A stretch of DNA of 64,000 bases from Cornus controversa (taxonomy: Eukaryota > Streptophyta > Magnoliopsida > Cornales > Cornaceae). The DNA lies in assembly GCA_026545225.1 (NCBI GenBank), contig CM048845.1:58904033-58968032 (forward strand), written 5' to 3'. Under the pieces are notes generated by a model. It was not told the origin of the DNA. It worked only from the letters and a program-made list of their open reading frames with translations, and searched no databases. Both the position numbers and the translations under genes were made by a program. Below, piece by piece: positions 1 through 10,791 of this stretch (positions are counted from its first letter, which is position 1; each line of letters starts with the position of its first letter).

Positions 1-204
1 CTGAATTCCCAGGCTGCGTCCCGGGGTCCCGTTGGTCCAAAAAGTCAAACTTCTCTAAATCTTTCGAAAACTTCCAAACACCTTTAATCAACCTTTCAAA
101 TATGTTTTTCACGCTCGAAACATCCATAACATCATTTAAAACTCGTTTATGGCAAAAATGATTAAAAAAATGAAAATCTGTCAAATTTAATTCCGGTCTC
201 TACA
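1..204 (-). mobile_element. Ty3/gypsy LTR, 5' part, minus strand (cut by window start)
   Basis: Read on the minus strand, this begins TGTAGAGACCGG at position 204. It then matches, base block by base block, the first roughly 200 nt of the complete solo LTR at 31296-33867: the 'catttttgccataaa' and 'atgatgttatgg' blocks, then a GGGTCC/GGGACGC block. It runs off the left edge of the window. TG at the terminus and the matching order of blocks support an LTR start. No coding sequence is present. Confidence 0.7.
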
Positions 205-383
205 GGGACCCACTTGTATGAGTTAATATATGTACACACATATGTATTGTATGTATGATTATGGCTATGCTTCTGCGACTATGAGATTTTGAATTGATTA
301 AGGATTCGGGTGACGGGTTACATCACATTCATCATCACCCCCATTTCCCTTGCTCTTAACCGGGTGTTGAAAATCGGGGCGTG

Positions 384-387
<4 letters not shown>
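205..387 (+). mobile_element. Ty3/gypsy LTR, 3' end fragment, plus strand
   Basis: The end, TTGCTCTTAACCGGGTGTTG followed by AAAATCGGGGCGTGACA, is nearly identical to the 3' terminus of the solo LTR at 31296-33867. It lies head-on against the minus-strand LTR that starts at 204, so one LTR appears to have inserted into another of the same family. The right boundary is the CA at 386-387, where a GA repeat begins. Confidence 0.65.
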
Positions 388-423
<36 letters not shown>

Positions 424-436
424 AGCTAGCTAGCTG
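388..436. repeat. (GA)n / (CTAG)n simple repeat
   Basis: A run of about 17 GA dinucleotides leads into four tandem CTAG units. It abuts the LTR end at 387. Confidence 0.9.
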
Positions 437-1589
437 GTGTAGACTTTTTATAACTTATGTAAGCTATATTGGATAGAGGGTCAGGTGTAAGGCTAAGCTA
501 AACTAAATGAGGCAATTCTTAGGAAATATAGTTTGGAATATGTTTCTTTGAAAAATAATAGTCTAGAACTTATAAGCCTACTGTGAATTCATTCGGGATT
601 GCTTTTCAATAACTTAAAAGTGTTTTTATTTTTTAAATTTGTGTTTAGATGTGTTTAGTAAATCATTAGAAGCGCTTATAATAGTTATCAATTTTAGCTC
701 AGTAGAGCTTTTGAATGTAACTACAATTTGTGGCTTTTAAAACTGCGTTCAGAGTAGAAGTTTTATATATTAGACAACTATTTCTCCTTAGACAATTTTA
801 TCATTTTTATTATTTTAAAGACAGTTTTACCCCTTCTTTTATAAAGTTGTTATTATAAAATTTATTAACATGCATTATTGTAAAATTAGCAATATAAGTA
901 TTTTAAAAATATTATTACCAAATATATTAAAAATAAAAAGTACTTTATACAATATATTATCAAACACTTAAGATTTTTTTTACCAATAATATTTTTGCAA
1001 CTCTATTGACAAAAGCTTTTTTTTTTTTTTTTTCAAACAGCAATCCCAACGGGCTCCGCATATCATGTATGGGAGATCACTTTTCTGCATAAAATATTTT
1101 CATGTCATCTTTACTACTTTACTTAACACTTCTACATTTACTTGGAGAACACTGCTATATCGCTGACATTCGGTTGCCCCGACTCCTCACATAGGCAACC
1201 AGCTCGAAATAAAAAAAAATACTTAAACATTTTATCACAATTGAAAAAGAATTAAAATTATTAATTATTTAGTCATAATCTAGTAAAGGAATTTTACTAT
1301 CTATGTGGATGTTATTTTTTATAATTGATTTGAGTTTCTGCAGCATAATCTTCTATTGTTATCAAGGGCTTAGACAATAAACCTACATTTTTTTTTTATG
1401 AAGAAGTAAATATAATTCGTGTATATATTATTTTTCAATAACTGTTTTAGCATCATATAACTCTTCATATCATTTCCATTCTATAAAAGCATTTTTGTTC
1501 ATAAAGTGTGATCTCATACATAATACAGGACCAGTAATCATCTACCATGAAATCAATCTAATTTCTTATGTAATAATTAGCAACGTTAT
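437..1589. other. AT-rich intergenic DNA, no gene seen
   Basis: This is AT-rich sequence with a 15-17 nt poly-T run near 1017-1033. No open frame has coding character and no structured RNA or element termini were recognised. Confidence 0.6.
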
Positions 1590-2115
1590 ACTTAGAAAGC
1601 ATGGACACTTTATCGATGGTGTCTTACTAGTGTCGTACACTCGGACACCGTGTTCGACACTTGGATACTCCTCGGACACGTGTCGGACACTTCGTAGAAG
1701 TGTCATGACATTTTTTAATTTTAGGACATTTCTCGGATACTCCTTGGACACTCATTGGACACTCCTCGAATACGTGTCGAACACTTCGTAACAGTAATGT
1801 ATCTTCAAGTATTTCAAAAGGAAATTATATGCGATCAAGTTATTATTAAAAATCTAAACTAAATATATGTAGATGAATAAATAAGTTTGGTTCTTTAATT
1901 TATTTGTCTACTTTTGTTTATAGTTTGTTTGGTTATTAATCGCTTGATGATGAATTAAATTATGTATGTAATGTAATATTTTTTTATTAAATAATTAATA
2001 TATATTAATATATTATATTATAATTTTATAGTCGTGTTTTCGCCGTTTCTGTATTCTTTTTTTTAAATTTTTTTATATTGCCATATTCGCATCATGTCGT
2101 ACCCGTGTTTCATGT
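1590..2115. repeat. Degraded interspersed repeat with GGACACGTGTCGG units
   Basis: From 1620 to 1795 the motif 'ggacac(t)cctcgrayacgtgtcgracacttcg' occurs in imperfect tandem copies; each holds the palindrome ACACGTGT or a derivative. A related 'catgtcgtacccgtgtttc' piece lies at 2093-2113 behind an AT-rich core. The layout suggests a decayed non-autonomous transposon with repetitive ends, but clean terminal repeats and target duplications were not found. Confidence 0.35.
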
Positions 2116-2229
2116 TTGTTTCCTTACTTCCTAGCTGGAGAGTAATATGGGCCGGGTATTGCTAACTGAGTGATCCGAAACCAAACCGACATTGGAGTCG
2201 GTGTCGGGTAAGGGTCCAAGTATTGAAGA

Positions 2230-2843
2230 CGCACGCACATATATATCCCATATATATACATACCACTTCCCGCAGAAAGGATCAGATCGCCACTCCATAT
2301 CACAGCAGAAGATCTTCAACCATTTCACCACAAATACGACTGTGGGACTCTAATCGGCCGAGCCAAAGCATATCCCAACAGTTAAGTCGCCTGAAAACCC
2401 CAGTTTTATTGCTTTCCACAACACACTGCGGTCTGTATATATTGCATAATATATATATGTATAGCTCTTTGCTATTCATTTAGGATAAGTTGTAATTGTA
2501 CTTCTGTTTTGTTTTCACTAAGCTTGATATACATGTCTATGGGATTAAGGCAAGGATGTTGATGATATACATATCTAGTTTTTTCTACTGATTCACGATT
2601 CGGTAAGATTCAGTTTTGTTTTTTTGTTTTTGTTTTCTGTTCTCATAGTATAAATATTTCGTTGTTTAATTGATTTCTAATACTTTTAATTTTAACTTTT
2701 GGATTTAGGTCTTCATTTTCACGATTTCCCGGTGGATATTGATTGATTACGAAGGAGTCTTGGAAGTGAGAATTAGGGTTAGGTTTAGGTTTTGAAATTT
2801 TGATTTGGGAAAAATCAGATTGAATTGATTCGAGCATATAAAT
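2230..2843 (+). promoter_or_regulatory. Probable SF3B1 promoter and 5' leader
   Basis: This stretch precedes the SF3B1 start codon. TATA-rich sequence at about 2240-2262 is followed by mixed-composition sequence up to about 2400 that could be a first untranslated exon. A T-rich, intron-like stretch follows (about 2440-2700), then a purine/T-rich leader to the ATG. A leader intron is plausible, since the coding part has none, but its splice sites cannot be fixed from sequence alone. Confidence 0.35.
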
Positions 2844-5800
2844 ATGGATTCTGTGGATCCTGAGATTGCAAAGACCCAGGAAGAGAGGAAGAAGTTGGAG
2901 CAACAGCTCGCTTCGCTCAATTCAGTCACCTTCGATACTGATCTCTATGGTGGCAACAACCCATTTGAGGGTTATGAGAAATCGATACCTGTTAACGATG
3001 ACGAGGAGAACCTTGATGCTATGGACTCCGAAGTAGCAAGGAAATTGGCCTCGTACACGGCCCCAAAGTCGATTTTGAAGGACATGCCCAGGGGTGCGGA
3101 TGAAGACGAGGCCATGGGTCTCAAGAAACCTCAGAGAATCATTGATAGGGAGGATGATTATAGACGAAGAAGGTTGAATCGGGTTATTTCGCCGGAACGA
3201 CACGATGCATTTGCAATGGGAGATAAGACACCGGATGTGTCTGTAAGAACTTATGCCGATGTGATGAGAGAGGAGGCTTTGAAGAGAGAAAAAGAGGAGA
3301 CTTTGAAGTTAATCTCTAAGAAGAAGAAAGAGGAGGAGGAGAGTAAGACAGTGGAGAAGGAAAGGGAACCAGCAGCTGCACAGCCAACCCAAAAGAGGAG
3401 GAACAGGTGGGATCAGTCTCAGGAGGACAGTGCGAAGAAAGCAAAGACTGCATCTGATTGGGATTTACCAGATTCGACTCCCGGGATTGGAAGGTGGGAT
3501 GCGACCCCAACACCAGGGAGGGTTGGTGATGCAACGCCCTCAGTCTCGAGGAGGAACAGGTGGGATGAGACTCCCACCCCAGGTCGGTTGGCGGATTCTG
3601 ATGCAACTCCGGCTGGTGGTGTTACTCCTGGTGCCACACCTGCTGGTATGACTTGGGATGCTACACCTAAACTTGCTGGGCTTGCAACCCCAACCCCAAA
3701 GCGTCAGCGGTCAAGATGGGATGAGACTCCAGCTACTATGGGAAGCGCCACACCGATGTCTGGTGCTACACCTGCAGCAGCATACACGCCTGGTGTGACT
3801 CCTATGGGAGGGGTTGAACTTGCTACGCCAACTCCAGGAGCTATTAATTTGCGTGGTGCCATAACGCCAGAGCAGTATAATTTATTGAGGTGGGAGAAGG
3901 ATATTGAAGAGAGGAATCATCCGTTAACAGATGAAGAGCTTGATGCAATGTTCCCGCAAGAGGGTTATAAGATTTTGGAAGCCCCGTCTTCCTATGTTCC
4001 GATTAGAACACCTGCAAGGAAGCTTCTTGCTACACCAACTCCAATTGGTACTCCTCTATATTCTATCCCTGAAGAAAATCGGGGTCAGCAGTTCGATGTT
4101 CCGAAAGAATTGCCAGGTGGGTTGCCATTCATGAAACCAGAGGACTACCAGTACTTTGGTGCATTATTGAATGAAGAAGACGAGGAAGAGCTATCTCCTG
4201 ATGAACAGAAAGAGAGAAAGATTATGAAGCTACTGCTTAAAGTCAAGAACGGGACACCACCACAGAGGAAAACGGCTTTGAGACAGCTCACTGATAAGGC
4301 TCGGGAGTTTGGTGCCGGCCCACTATTTAATCGTATTTTGCCGTTACTCATGCAACCTACATTGGAAGATCAGGAGAGACACCTTTTGGTGAAGGTGATT
4401 GATAGGGTGCTATATAAATTGGATGAGTTGGTGCGTCCTTATGTGCACAAAATTTTGGTTGTGATTGAGCCTCTGTTGATTGATGAGGACTATTATGCCC
4501 GCGTTGAGGGAAGAGAGATCATTTCCAATCTCAGCAAGGCAGCTGGCTTGGCCACAATGATTGCTGCAATGCGTCCAGATATTGATAACATTGATGAATA
4601 TGTGAGGAACACCACTGCTAGAGCCTTTAGTGTTGTCGCCTCTGCACTTGGAATCCCTGCATTATTGCCATTCTTGAAAGCTGTGTGTCAAAGTAAGAAA
4701 TCTTGGCAAGCTCGTCACACTGGCATCAAGATTGTTCAGCAGATTGCTATTTTGATAGGCTGTGCCGTTCTTCCACACTTGAGGTCTCTTGTAGAAATCA
4801 TAGAACATGGTCTCAGTGATGAGAATCAGAAGGTCAGGACTATAACCGCATTGTCTTTGGCTGCTCTTGCTGAGGCTGCTGCCCCATATGGTATTGAAAG
4901 CTTTGACTCCGTTTTGAAGCCTTTGTGGAAAGGTATTAGATCACATCGTGGGAAGGTTTTGGCTGCATTCTTGAAAGCAATTGGTTTTATCATTCCTTTG
5001 ATGGATGCTATATATGCCAGCTACTATACCAAGGAAGTGATGATTATTTTGATTCGTGAGTTTCAGTCTCCCGATGAAGAAATGAAGAAAATTGTGCTGA
5101 AAGTGGTTAAGCAGTGTGTGAGTACAGAAGGTGTGGAGGCTGATTACATCCGAAGTGATATTCTTCCTGAGTTCTTCCGGAACTTCTGGGTCAGAAGGAT
5201 GGCCTTGGATCGGAGAAACTATAGGCAACTTGTTGATACCACTGTAGAGATAGCTAACAAAGTTGGCGTAGCTGATATAGTAGGTAGGATAGTTGAGGAC
5301 CTGAAAGATGAGAGTGAACCATATAGAAGAATGGTTATGGAAACAATTGAGAAGGTGGTTGCCAATCTGGGTGCATCTGATATTGATGCTCGGTTGGAAG
5401 AGCTTCTTGTTGATGGAATCCTTTATGCCTTCCAAGAGCAGACCAGTGACGATGCCAATGTGATGCTTAATGGGTTTGGCGCAGTTGTAAATGCTTTTGG
5501 GCAGAGAGTGAAACCATATCTCCCCCAGATATGTGGTACTATAAAGTGGCGCCTGAATAACAAGAGTGCAAAGGTTAGACAACAAGCAGCTGATCTCATA
5601 TCCCGGATTGCAGTGGTCATGAAGCAGTGCCAAGAAGAGCAATTGATGGGCCATCTTGGGGTTGTCTTGTATGAGTATTTGGGAGAGGAGTACCCAGAAG
5701 TTTTGGGATCAATACTGGGAGCTCTCAAGGCAATTGTCAATGTTATTGGTATGACGAAAATGACTCCTCCAATAAAGGATTTGCTGCCTCGACTAACTCC

Positions 5801-6650
5801 AATCTTGAAGAACCGTCATGAGAAAGTTCAGGAGAATTGTATTGACCTTGTTGGTAGGATCGCCGATCGTGGAGCTGAGTTTGTACCTGCGAGGGAGTGG
5901 ATGAGGATCTGCTTTGAGCTTCTTGAGATGCTTAAGGCCCACAAGAAGGGTATTCGCCGAGCAACAGTCAACACTTTTGGGTACATTGCGAAAGCCATTG
6001 GCCCTCAAGATGTCTTGGCAACATTATTGAACAATCTCAAGGTGCAGGAACGCCAGAACCGCGTTTGCACTACCGTGGCAATTGCAATTGTTGCAGAAAC
6101 CTGTTCGCCGTTCACAGTTTTGCCTGCCTTGATGAATGAATATCGTGTGCCAGAGCTTAACGTCCAGAATGGTGTTCTGAAATCCCTCTCCTTTCTGTTT
6201 GAGTACATAGGTGAAATGGGGAAAGACTATATATATGCAGTGACTCCATTACTTGAGGATGCTCTCATGGACAGAGATTTGGTTCATAGGCAGACTGCTG
6301 CTTCTGCTGTCAAGCACATGGCATTAGGAGTGGCTGGGTTGGGATGTGAGGATGCTTTAGTCCACTTGCTGAACTATGTTTGGCCAAACATTTTTGAGAC
6401 ATCCCCACATGTTATAAATGCTGTCATGGAAGCCATTGAAGGGATGAGGGTGGCATTAGGGGCAGCTGTAGTGCTCAACTACTGTCTTCAGGGGTTGTTC
6501 CACCCGGCCAGGAAAGTTAGGGAGGTATATTGGAGGATTTACAACTCACTCTATATTGGCGCTCAAGATGCACTTGTAGCTGCTTATCCAGTGCTGGACG
6601 ATGACGAGCCAAACATATATAGTAGGCCCGAGTTGATGATGTTTGTGTAA
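2844..6650 (+). CDS. SF3B1: Splicing factor 3B subunit 1 (SF3b155/SAP155)
   Basis: Encodes 1,268 residues, close to the animal protein (about 1,300). In the nucleus SF3B1 is the scaffold of the SF3b part of U2 snRNP; it clamps the branch-point/U2 duplex and contacts the p14 and PHF5A subunits. Visible parts: an N-terminal charged region; a TP-rich, phosphorylatable segment with repeated RWDxTP and ATPxP motifs (about residues 185-325); the p14/ULM-adjacent segment with [19 protein letters not shown] (about 338-378); then HEAT repeats to the end, including nearly invariant blocks such as [15 protein letters not shown] and [20 protein letters not shown], and the terminal [17 protein letters not shown]. 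The ATG at 2844 gives the expected [20 protein letters not shown] start. No stop, frameshift or intron interrupts it. An intronless SF3B1 coding region is usual in plants, so this is probably the functional gene, not a retrocopy. Confidence 0.97.
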   Translation: MDSVDPEIAKTQEERKKLEQQLASLNSVTFDTDLYGGNNPFEGYEKSIPVNDDEENLDAMDSEVARKLASYTAPKSILKDMPRGADEDEAMGLKKPQRIIDREDDYRRRRLNRVISPERHDAFAMGDKTPDVSVRTYADVMREEALKREKEETLKLISKKKKEEEESKTVEKEREPAAAQPTQKRRNRWDQSQEDSAKKAKTASDWDLPDSTPGIGRWDATPTPGRVGDATPSVSRRNRWDETPTPGRLADSDATPAGGVTPGATPAGMTWDATPKLAGLATPTPKRQRSRWDETPATMGSATPMSGATPAAAYTPGVTPMGGVELATPTPGAINLRGAITPEQYNLLRWEKDIEERNHPLTDEELDAMFPQEGYKILEAPSSYVPIRTPARKLLATPTPIGTPLYSIPEENRGQQFDVPKELPGGLPFMKPEDYQYFGALLNEEDEEELSPDEQKERKIMKLLLKVKNGTPPQRKTALRQLTDKAREFGAGPLFNRILPLLMQPTLEDQERHLLVKVIDRVLYKLDELVRPYVHKILVVIEPLLIDEDYYARVEGREIISNLSKAAGLATMIAAMRPDIDNIDEYVRNTTARAFSVVASALGIPALLPFLKAVCQSKKSWQARHTGIKIVQQIAILIGCAVLPHLRSLVEIIEHGLSDENQKVRTITALSLAALAEAAAPYGIESFDSVLKPLWKGIRSHRGKVLAAFLKAIGFIIPLMDAIYASYYTKEVMIILIREFQSPDEEMKKIVLKVVKQCVSTEGVEADYIRSDILPEFFRNFWVRRMALDRRNYRQLVDTTVEIANKVGVADIVGRIVEDLKDESEPYRRMVMETIEKVVANLGASDIDARLEELLVDGILYAFQEQTSDDANVMLNGFGAVVNAFGQRVKPYLPQICGTIKWRLNNKSAKVRQQAADLISRIAVVMKQCQEEQLMGHLGVVLYEYLGEEYPEVLGSILGALKAIVNVIGMTKMTPPIKDLLPRLTPILKNRHEKVQENCIDLVGRIADRGAEFVPAREWMRICFELLEMLKAHKKGIRRATVNTFGYIAKAIGPQDVLATLLNNLKVQERQNRVCTTVAIAIVAETCSPFTVLPALMNEYRVPELNVQNGVLKSLSFLFEYIGEMGKDYIYAVTPLLEDALMDRDLVHRQTAASAVKHMALGVAGLGCEDALVHLLNYVWPNIFETSPHVINAVMEAIEGMRVALGAAVVLNYCLQGLFHPARKVREVYWRIYNSLYIGAQDALVAAYPVLDDDEPNIYSRPELMMFV

Positions 6651-7030
6651 GATGCAGTCACAACTGTTTGTCAAGACTTGTATCTGCTTCTCTCATTTCT
6701 TTCTGGATTTTGCTGTCAACCTTTAAATTTGAAGCCTTACTGAAGTAGGTTGACTGAGATATTATCTGGTCTGTAAAAATATTGATATGCTGCTTTAAAC
6801 TGATATTGCTGCTATTTCTGTTCTCATTCCTATTTAAAAGGCCGTATCCAGTGCACAAGGCTCCCGCTTGAGCGGGGTCTAGGAGAGGTAGATGTTGGCT
6901 AGCCTTACCCCCATATAATATATATTATATATTGTGCAAATCAAACTGCCTCTGTGAATTTTTCTCTCTGAATAGTTTCTGGCTTTTGCTGTGCCTTCAA
7001 ATTTGTAATCATAATAAAGTAGATATCTCT
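6651..7030 (+). other. SF3B1 3' UTR with candidate poly(A) signal
   Basis: T-rich sequence after the TAA, with AATAAA at 7013-7018. At 6857-6912 there is an 'aaggctcccgcttgagcggggtct...tagccttaccccc' block. Blocks of this kind recur in many plant genomes, probably as remnants of an old short interspersed element; here it lies in or just beyond the UTR. Confidence 0.45.
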
Positions 7031-8084
7031 GATATTATGTGCTTGTGTAAAAATGTTTGCACGACCTTTTTGTTTTTTTGAAAGGCTAGGAACCAACCAT
7101 AGCTTTAGAGGGCTGGGACTTCTGCTGCCTGTTCCATGTGTACATTGATTTCCATATTGCCAATGATGAGATTCAACACGGTTGGTATGTTTGCTAAACT
7201 CTACTTTTTAATTTTGTTAAGTTGCCAAAAATTCTTATGTTCCATTTGAAGTTCGTTATTGTGATCTATATATCTGTTCCATTTTTGGATGAATTTATTC
7301 ATTGGTTCCAGATTTCCAATTGCACATTATTGATCCAGGTGAGATTTCTTTTACTTATGAGGCTGTGCTTAGGCCCTGGCACCGAGCACTTGTGAACGAA
7401 AAGTGTCAATATGCCTTGTGATGCAGTAGGCTACTTCATGTAACACCAGTTCATGCCTCTTAAAGATATATATTAAATAGCCATAGTGGAAAGCTTATAG
7501 CTTATTTTGAAGGTACAAACTGGTCTTCTCTATTAGAATAGTTTTGGTATTTCTATCGATAAAAAGAAGGCAAAGCACTCTCTTTGACTAGCCGACCTGA
7601 AGATTAAGGCTAATATGAAGAAAAAGAAGAAGAAGACAAGGGGCATCTTTAAAGACACACACATAGGCATTGCTAAGAATTTCCTTTGATATTAATCTTG
7701 CCTTAAAAATAACATACTACATTGACATATTTAATATTCAAGAGATTTTTAAATCATGGGACCAATTATCAAGAAAAATCCAATGCAACTGTACATAAAG
7801 TTATATAAACAAACATGTGTGTTCATGACAGACCATTATGTGACATTATAAGGATAGCCATGTTTGACATTACATCCAATTCGGTCTGAAAATCATAGCT
7901 TGTACTAATTTAGTAATTTGTCCTTGAATACATAGGTCCTCATAGTCTTTTCTTATTCCATCTTTTATTGTATGTCCAATCATCAATGCGGCATCTTTAT
8001 TTCAGCTGGTATAATCTTATTTACACATTATACATTTTTCTGAATCATGAAGCTTATATTTGTTCTATAAATTTATTCTCTTAA
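7031..8084. other. Intergenic DNA, no gene seen
   Basis: AT-rich sequence without coding frames. Nothing beyond scattered A/T runs was recognised. Confidence 0.5.
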
Positions 8085-8091
8085 GTTGACA

Positions 8092-8395
8092 GGAATTCAT
8101 TATCTTACAACTTCATAGAAGCAAATCTTCACTTGACCATTTTGAAGTTATTCTATGTGCAATGTCTTCCTAAATTTTCATTATGCTTGAATGAATGCAA
8201 GTCAAATGGTCACTTTTGGGTATCTTTTGGCATTTTACTGTTCGGAATTCATAATCTTACCGCTTAGTAGAAGCAAATCTTCAGTCGACCATTTTGAAGT
8301 TATTCTATGTGCAATGTCTTCCTAAATTTTCATGATGCTTGAATGAATGCAAGTCAAATGGTCACTTTTGGGTATCTTTTGACATTTTACTGTTC
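8092..8395. repeat. Tandem duplication, two copies of about 152 bp
   Basis: The copy starting 'ggaattcattatctta' near 8092 is followed by a second starting 'ggaattcataatctta' near 8244. They differ at only about ten positions, and both end '...cattttactgttc'. No coding sequence. A fairly recent local duplication. Confidence 0.85.
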
Positions 8396-8565
8396 CCTTT
8401 TTTTTTAATTCTTAGTTACATTATGTGTTGTCCTATGCCTTTATTCCTTGTTTCTTTAGCTCAAATCTTTCTGCGACTTTGAATAAGATGTATAGTTTTA
8501 TCAATTAACATTGTTGACTGCGCTGGGCACTTCTTCCTAAATGTACCACGTATATTAATGGATGG

Positions 8566-9271
8566 ATACTAGATGCAAAAACAAGGCGCAGTAGTTGCGT
8601 CTGGACCAAGGCTAGGCCACGCTCCTTCAATAAGGTGCGCGCCTTTGCATTTGAGGCCCCAAGCGCAAAAACACTTATTTTTTCCCTACGTGTTAGCATG
8701 TGGTGTATTTTTGTGTTATAGTGAACTGACCATTTAATACAGTCCATAACGGTAAAAGAAATAAAAAGGGTCGATCGATAGATTTGACACAATCAGTCAA
8801 TTTAGGCTCTTGAAGTCAATACACAGTGAGACAACAGAATGAGATTTGGGCTTTTTGGACGTCGAGCTCTTCTTCGGCAGCTTCTTCTCTGCTTTTTGTT
8901 TCTTTTTTTTCTCATTGCTCTGGTTTTGTATTCTTTTCTTCTTTTTATTTTTTTATGAACTCTTAATTTGTTTATGTTTTGTAGTTTGTTTCTCTAATTC
9001 ACGTAATAGTTGCTAAAGCATATTATCACAAAAAACACTCAAAATCCTGAAATTGGGATATTATGTATTCTCATTTTGTGGTTTGATGCTCTCATGCTTT
9101 TGGCTAAACAGTAGTTTGAGGCTGTTAAGCGACTGTTGTTACTGACTTTGTATTATTGGCTACAAATTTTATTTTATTTTTCAACTTGCGCCTCGCTTCA
9201 GTCAGGCTCACACCTTGTCTTGCGCCTCAGGTTCTAGAAGGCCTTAGCGCCTTGAGCCTTTAACAACTAGG
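8566..9271. mobile_element. GCGCC-rich interspersed repeat, possible hAT-type non-autonomous element
   Basis: Left end TAGATGCAAAAACAAGGCGC and right end (reverse complement) TAGTTGTTAAAGGCTCAAGG then CGC form imperfect terminal inverted repeats. Subterminal GCGCC/AAGGCGC motifs crowd both ends (8584-8650 and 9188-9260). The flanks 'ggatac' and 'ggatat' could be remnants of a target duplication. The interior is AT-rich with no transposase. The hAT assignment rests on the subterminal-repeat style only. Confidence 0.35.
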
Positions 9272-9288
9272 ATATATATATATATATA

Positions 9289-9340
9289 AATCAGCAAGAA
9301 CTGTGAATATTATATATAATAGTCACAGTTCTTGCTGATT
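9289..9340. repeat. Perfect 18-bp inverted repeat (hairpin)
   Basis: AATCAGCAAGAACTGTGA at 9289-9306 and its exact reverse complement at 9323-9340 flank a 16-nt AT-only or nearly AT-only loop. It follows a (TA)n run at 9272-9288. Confidence 0.9.
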
Positions 9341-10791
9341 CATGATTTGTCTAAGAATTATTCTTTGTTAGGGTTGATGAATCTTGTTGTGGCATGTCTT
9401 TGAACCATACTTGTTATGTTGGTCTGCATGTCTGTTTTATTGTTTTTTTTTTCTTTTTTGGGTAACAGACACAATTTTATCTCAATTGGGACTTGAACCC
9501 TCAGCTGCTTCCTTGGGAGGTGGAGGAGATGTTATTCAAGCTTATAGTTGGTGGTCCTCATTTCCCATTGAGCCATGGTAATTAGATGAGATCTCATTAT
9601 TGTTGGAATTGTTCCTTTTTTTTTTGGTATGATGTATTTTGGTCTAATTACTGGATAAATTATGCACATTTGGAGATTCTGCAAAATCCTGGATCATTTT
9701 GATTTGTGTTGCACATCTTGCATCCTTTTGTCCTAATTACTTATCTCTTCATATGGTTTTATATAGCTATAACCTAAATGAGGTAGCCGAAGTTAGTAAG
9801 ATACTCTAGAACTAATATAAAGGCCACTGGTTCTACTTCTACTTCAAACTAACTTTATTCAATGGGTGTGTGGTCCTCTTTGTGTGTCCAGGAGTATTGG
9901 TCTTCTCCTCGAGAGAGGGTGAGTTATCCTATGATGCATAGAAAAGGAAAAGATTCTATTGATGCTCTGGGTTTCTGCTGTATGGTTATTTGGAATTGGG
10001 TTAGGCACAGGGAACAATTAATGGGGTATTTGGAAACTGTTGCATTGGTTTAAAAGACAGCTGCATTGGTGAGAGGTTAAACAAGAAATTTGGGTTTAAT
10101 TCAGGACAACAATGAATTGCATGTACAAATGTGATTATGTTTGTGTATTTCTTGATAAATGGAATTCTGAAGTTGTATTTCTTGGCATCACTTTGAGATG
10201 TTTTTGAACCTGAATGTTGAATTAACCACTAAATATCCTTTGGTGTCCAAAAAAAAAAAAAAAAATCTTCCTGTAGTTTATTTCATTGTTAAAAATTGAT
10301 TGATTTGAAATTTGTGCCTGATGTAAGTAAAAGTTCTGTGCTAATCTAGTGGATAATGTTTCTTAGAATTTGAGTGGAATTTGGTGCCATCTTTGTCCTG
10401 GACGGAAACAAAAATGTAAAATTGCATTTAAAAATTGCCATACTTATTTGAAGATAGCTTCAAAAATTCCAATTTTATTTTCTTCTCTTGAAAATGTTAC
10501 CTTTGCAACAACTGTAGTTTTTGCTCATTCTTGTGGGCAACATCAACAGTCAAAGTCAGGCATTCTGTCCACACTCAACAGCCTTGAGTCTTTTTTCTCT
10601 AAAATTGTGTGAAATATTTGAGAGCAATAACAAGATTATTGTTTCACTGCAATTTTGCAGGTTGAATTGAGCTGCATGCACCAAGAGGAACTCTTGAGAT
10701 GACTTGTGTATATTGTCTCACTCTATCCACTAAGCATGGCAAACATCAATTATAGTGAATAACAACGGTCCTCGTAAAGCCGTTATTCTAA
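9341..10791. other. Intergenic DNA, no gene seen
   Basis: Mixed AT-rich sequence with an A-run at 10248-10265. Short open frames show no recognisable domain or codon bias. It ends at the 9-bp target duplication of the next element. Confidence 0.5.

Noticed and set aside
4941..5654. 237-residue minus-strand open frame inside SF3B1
   Set aside because: Antisense shadow of a strongly conserved coding region; no independent coding signal.
6857..6912. Possible tRNA-like structure downstream of SF3B1
   Set aside because: Resembles a dispersed plant repeat block, not a tRNA; no cloverleaf or anticodon arm could be drawn.
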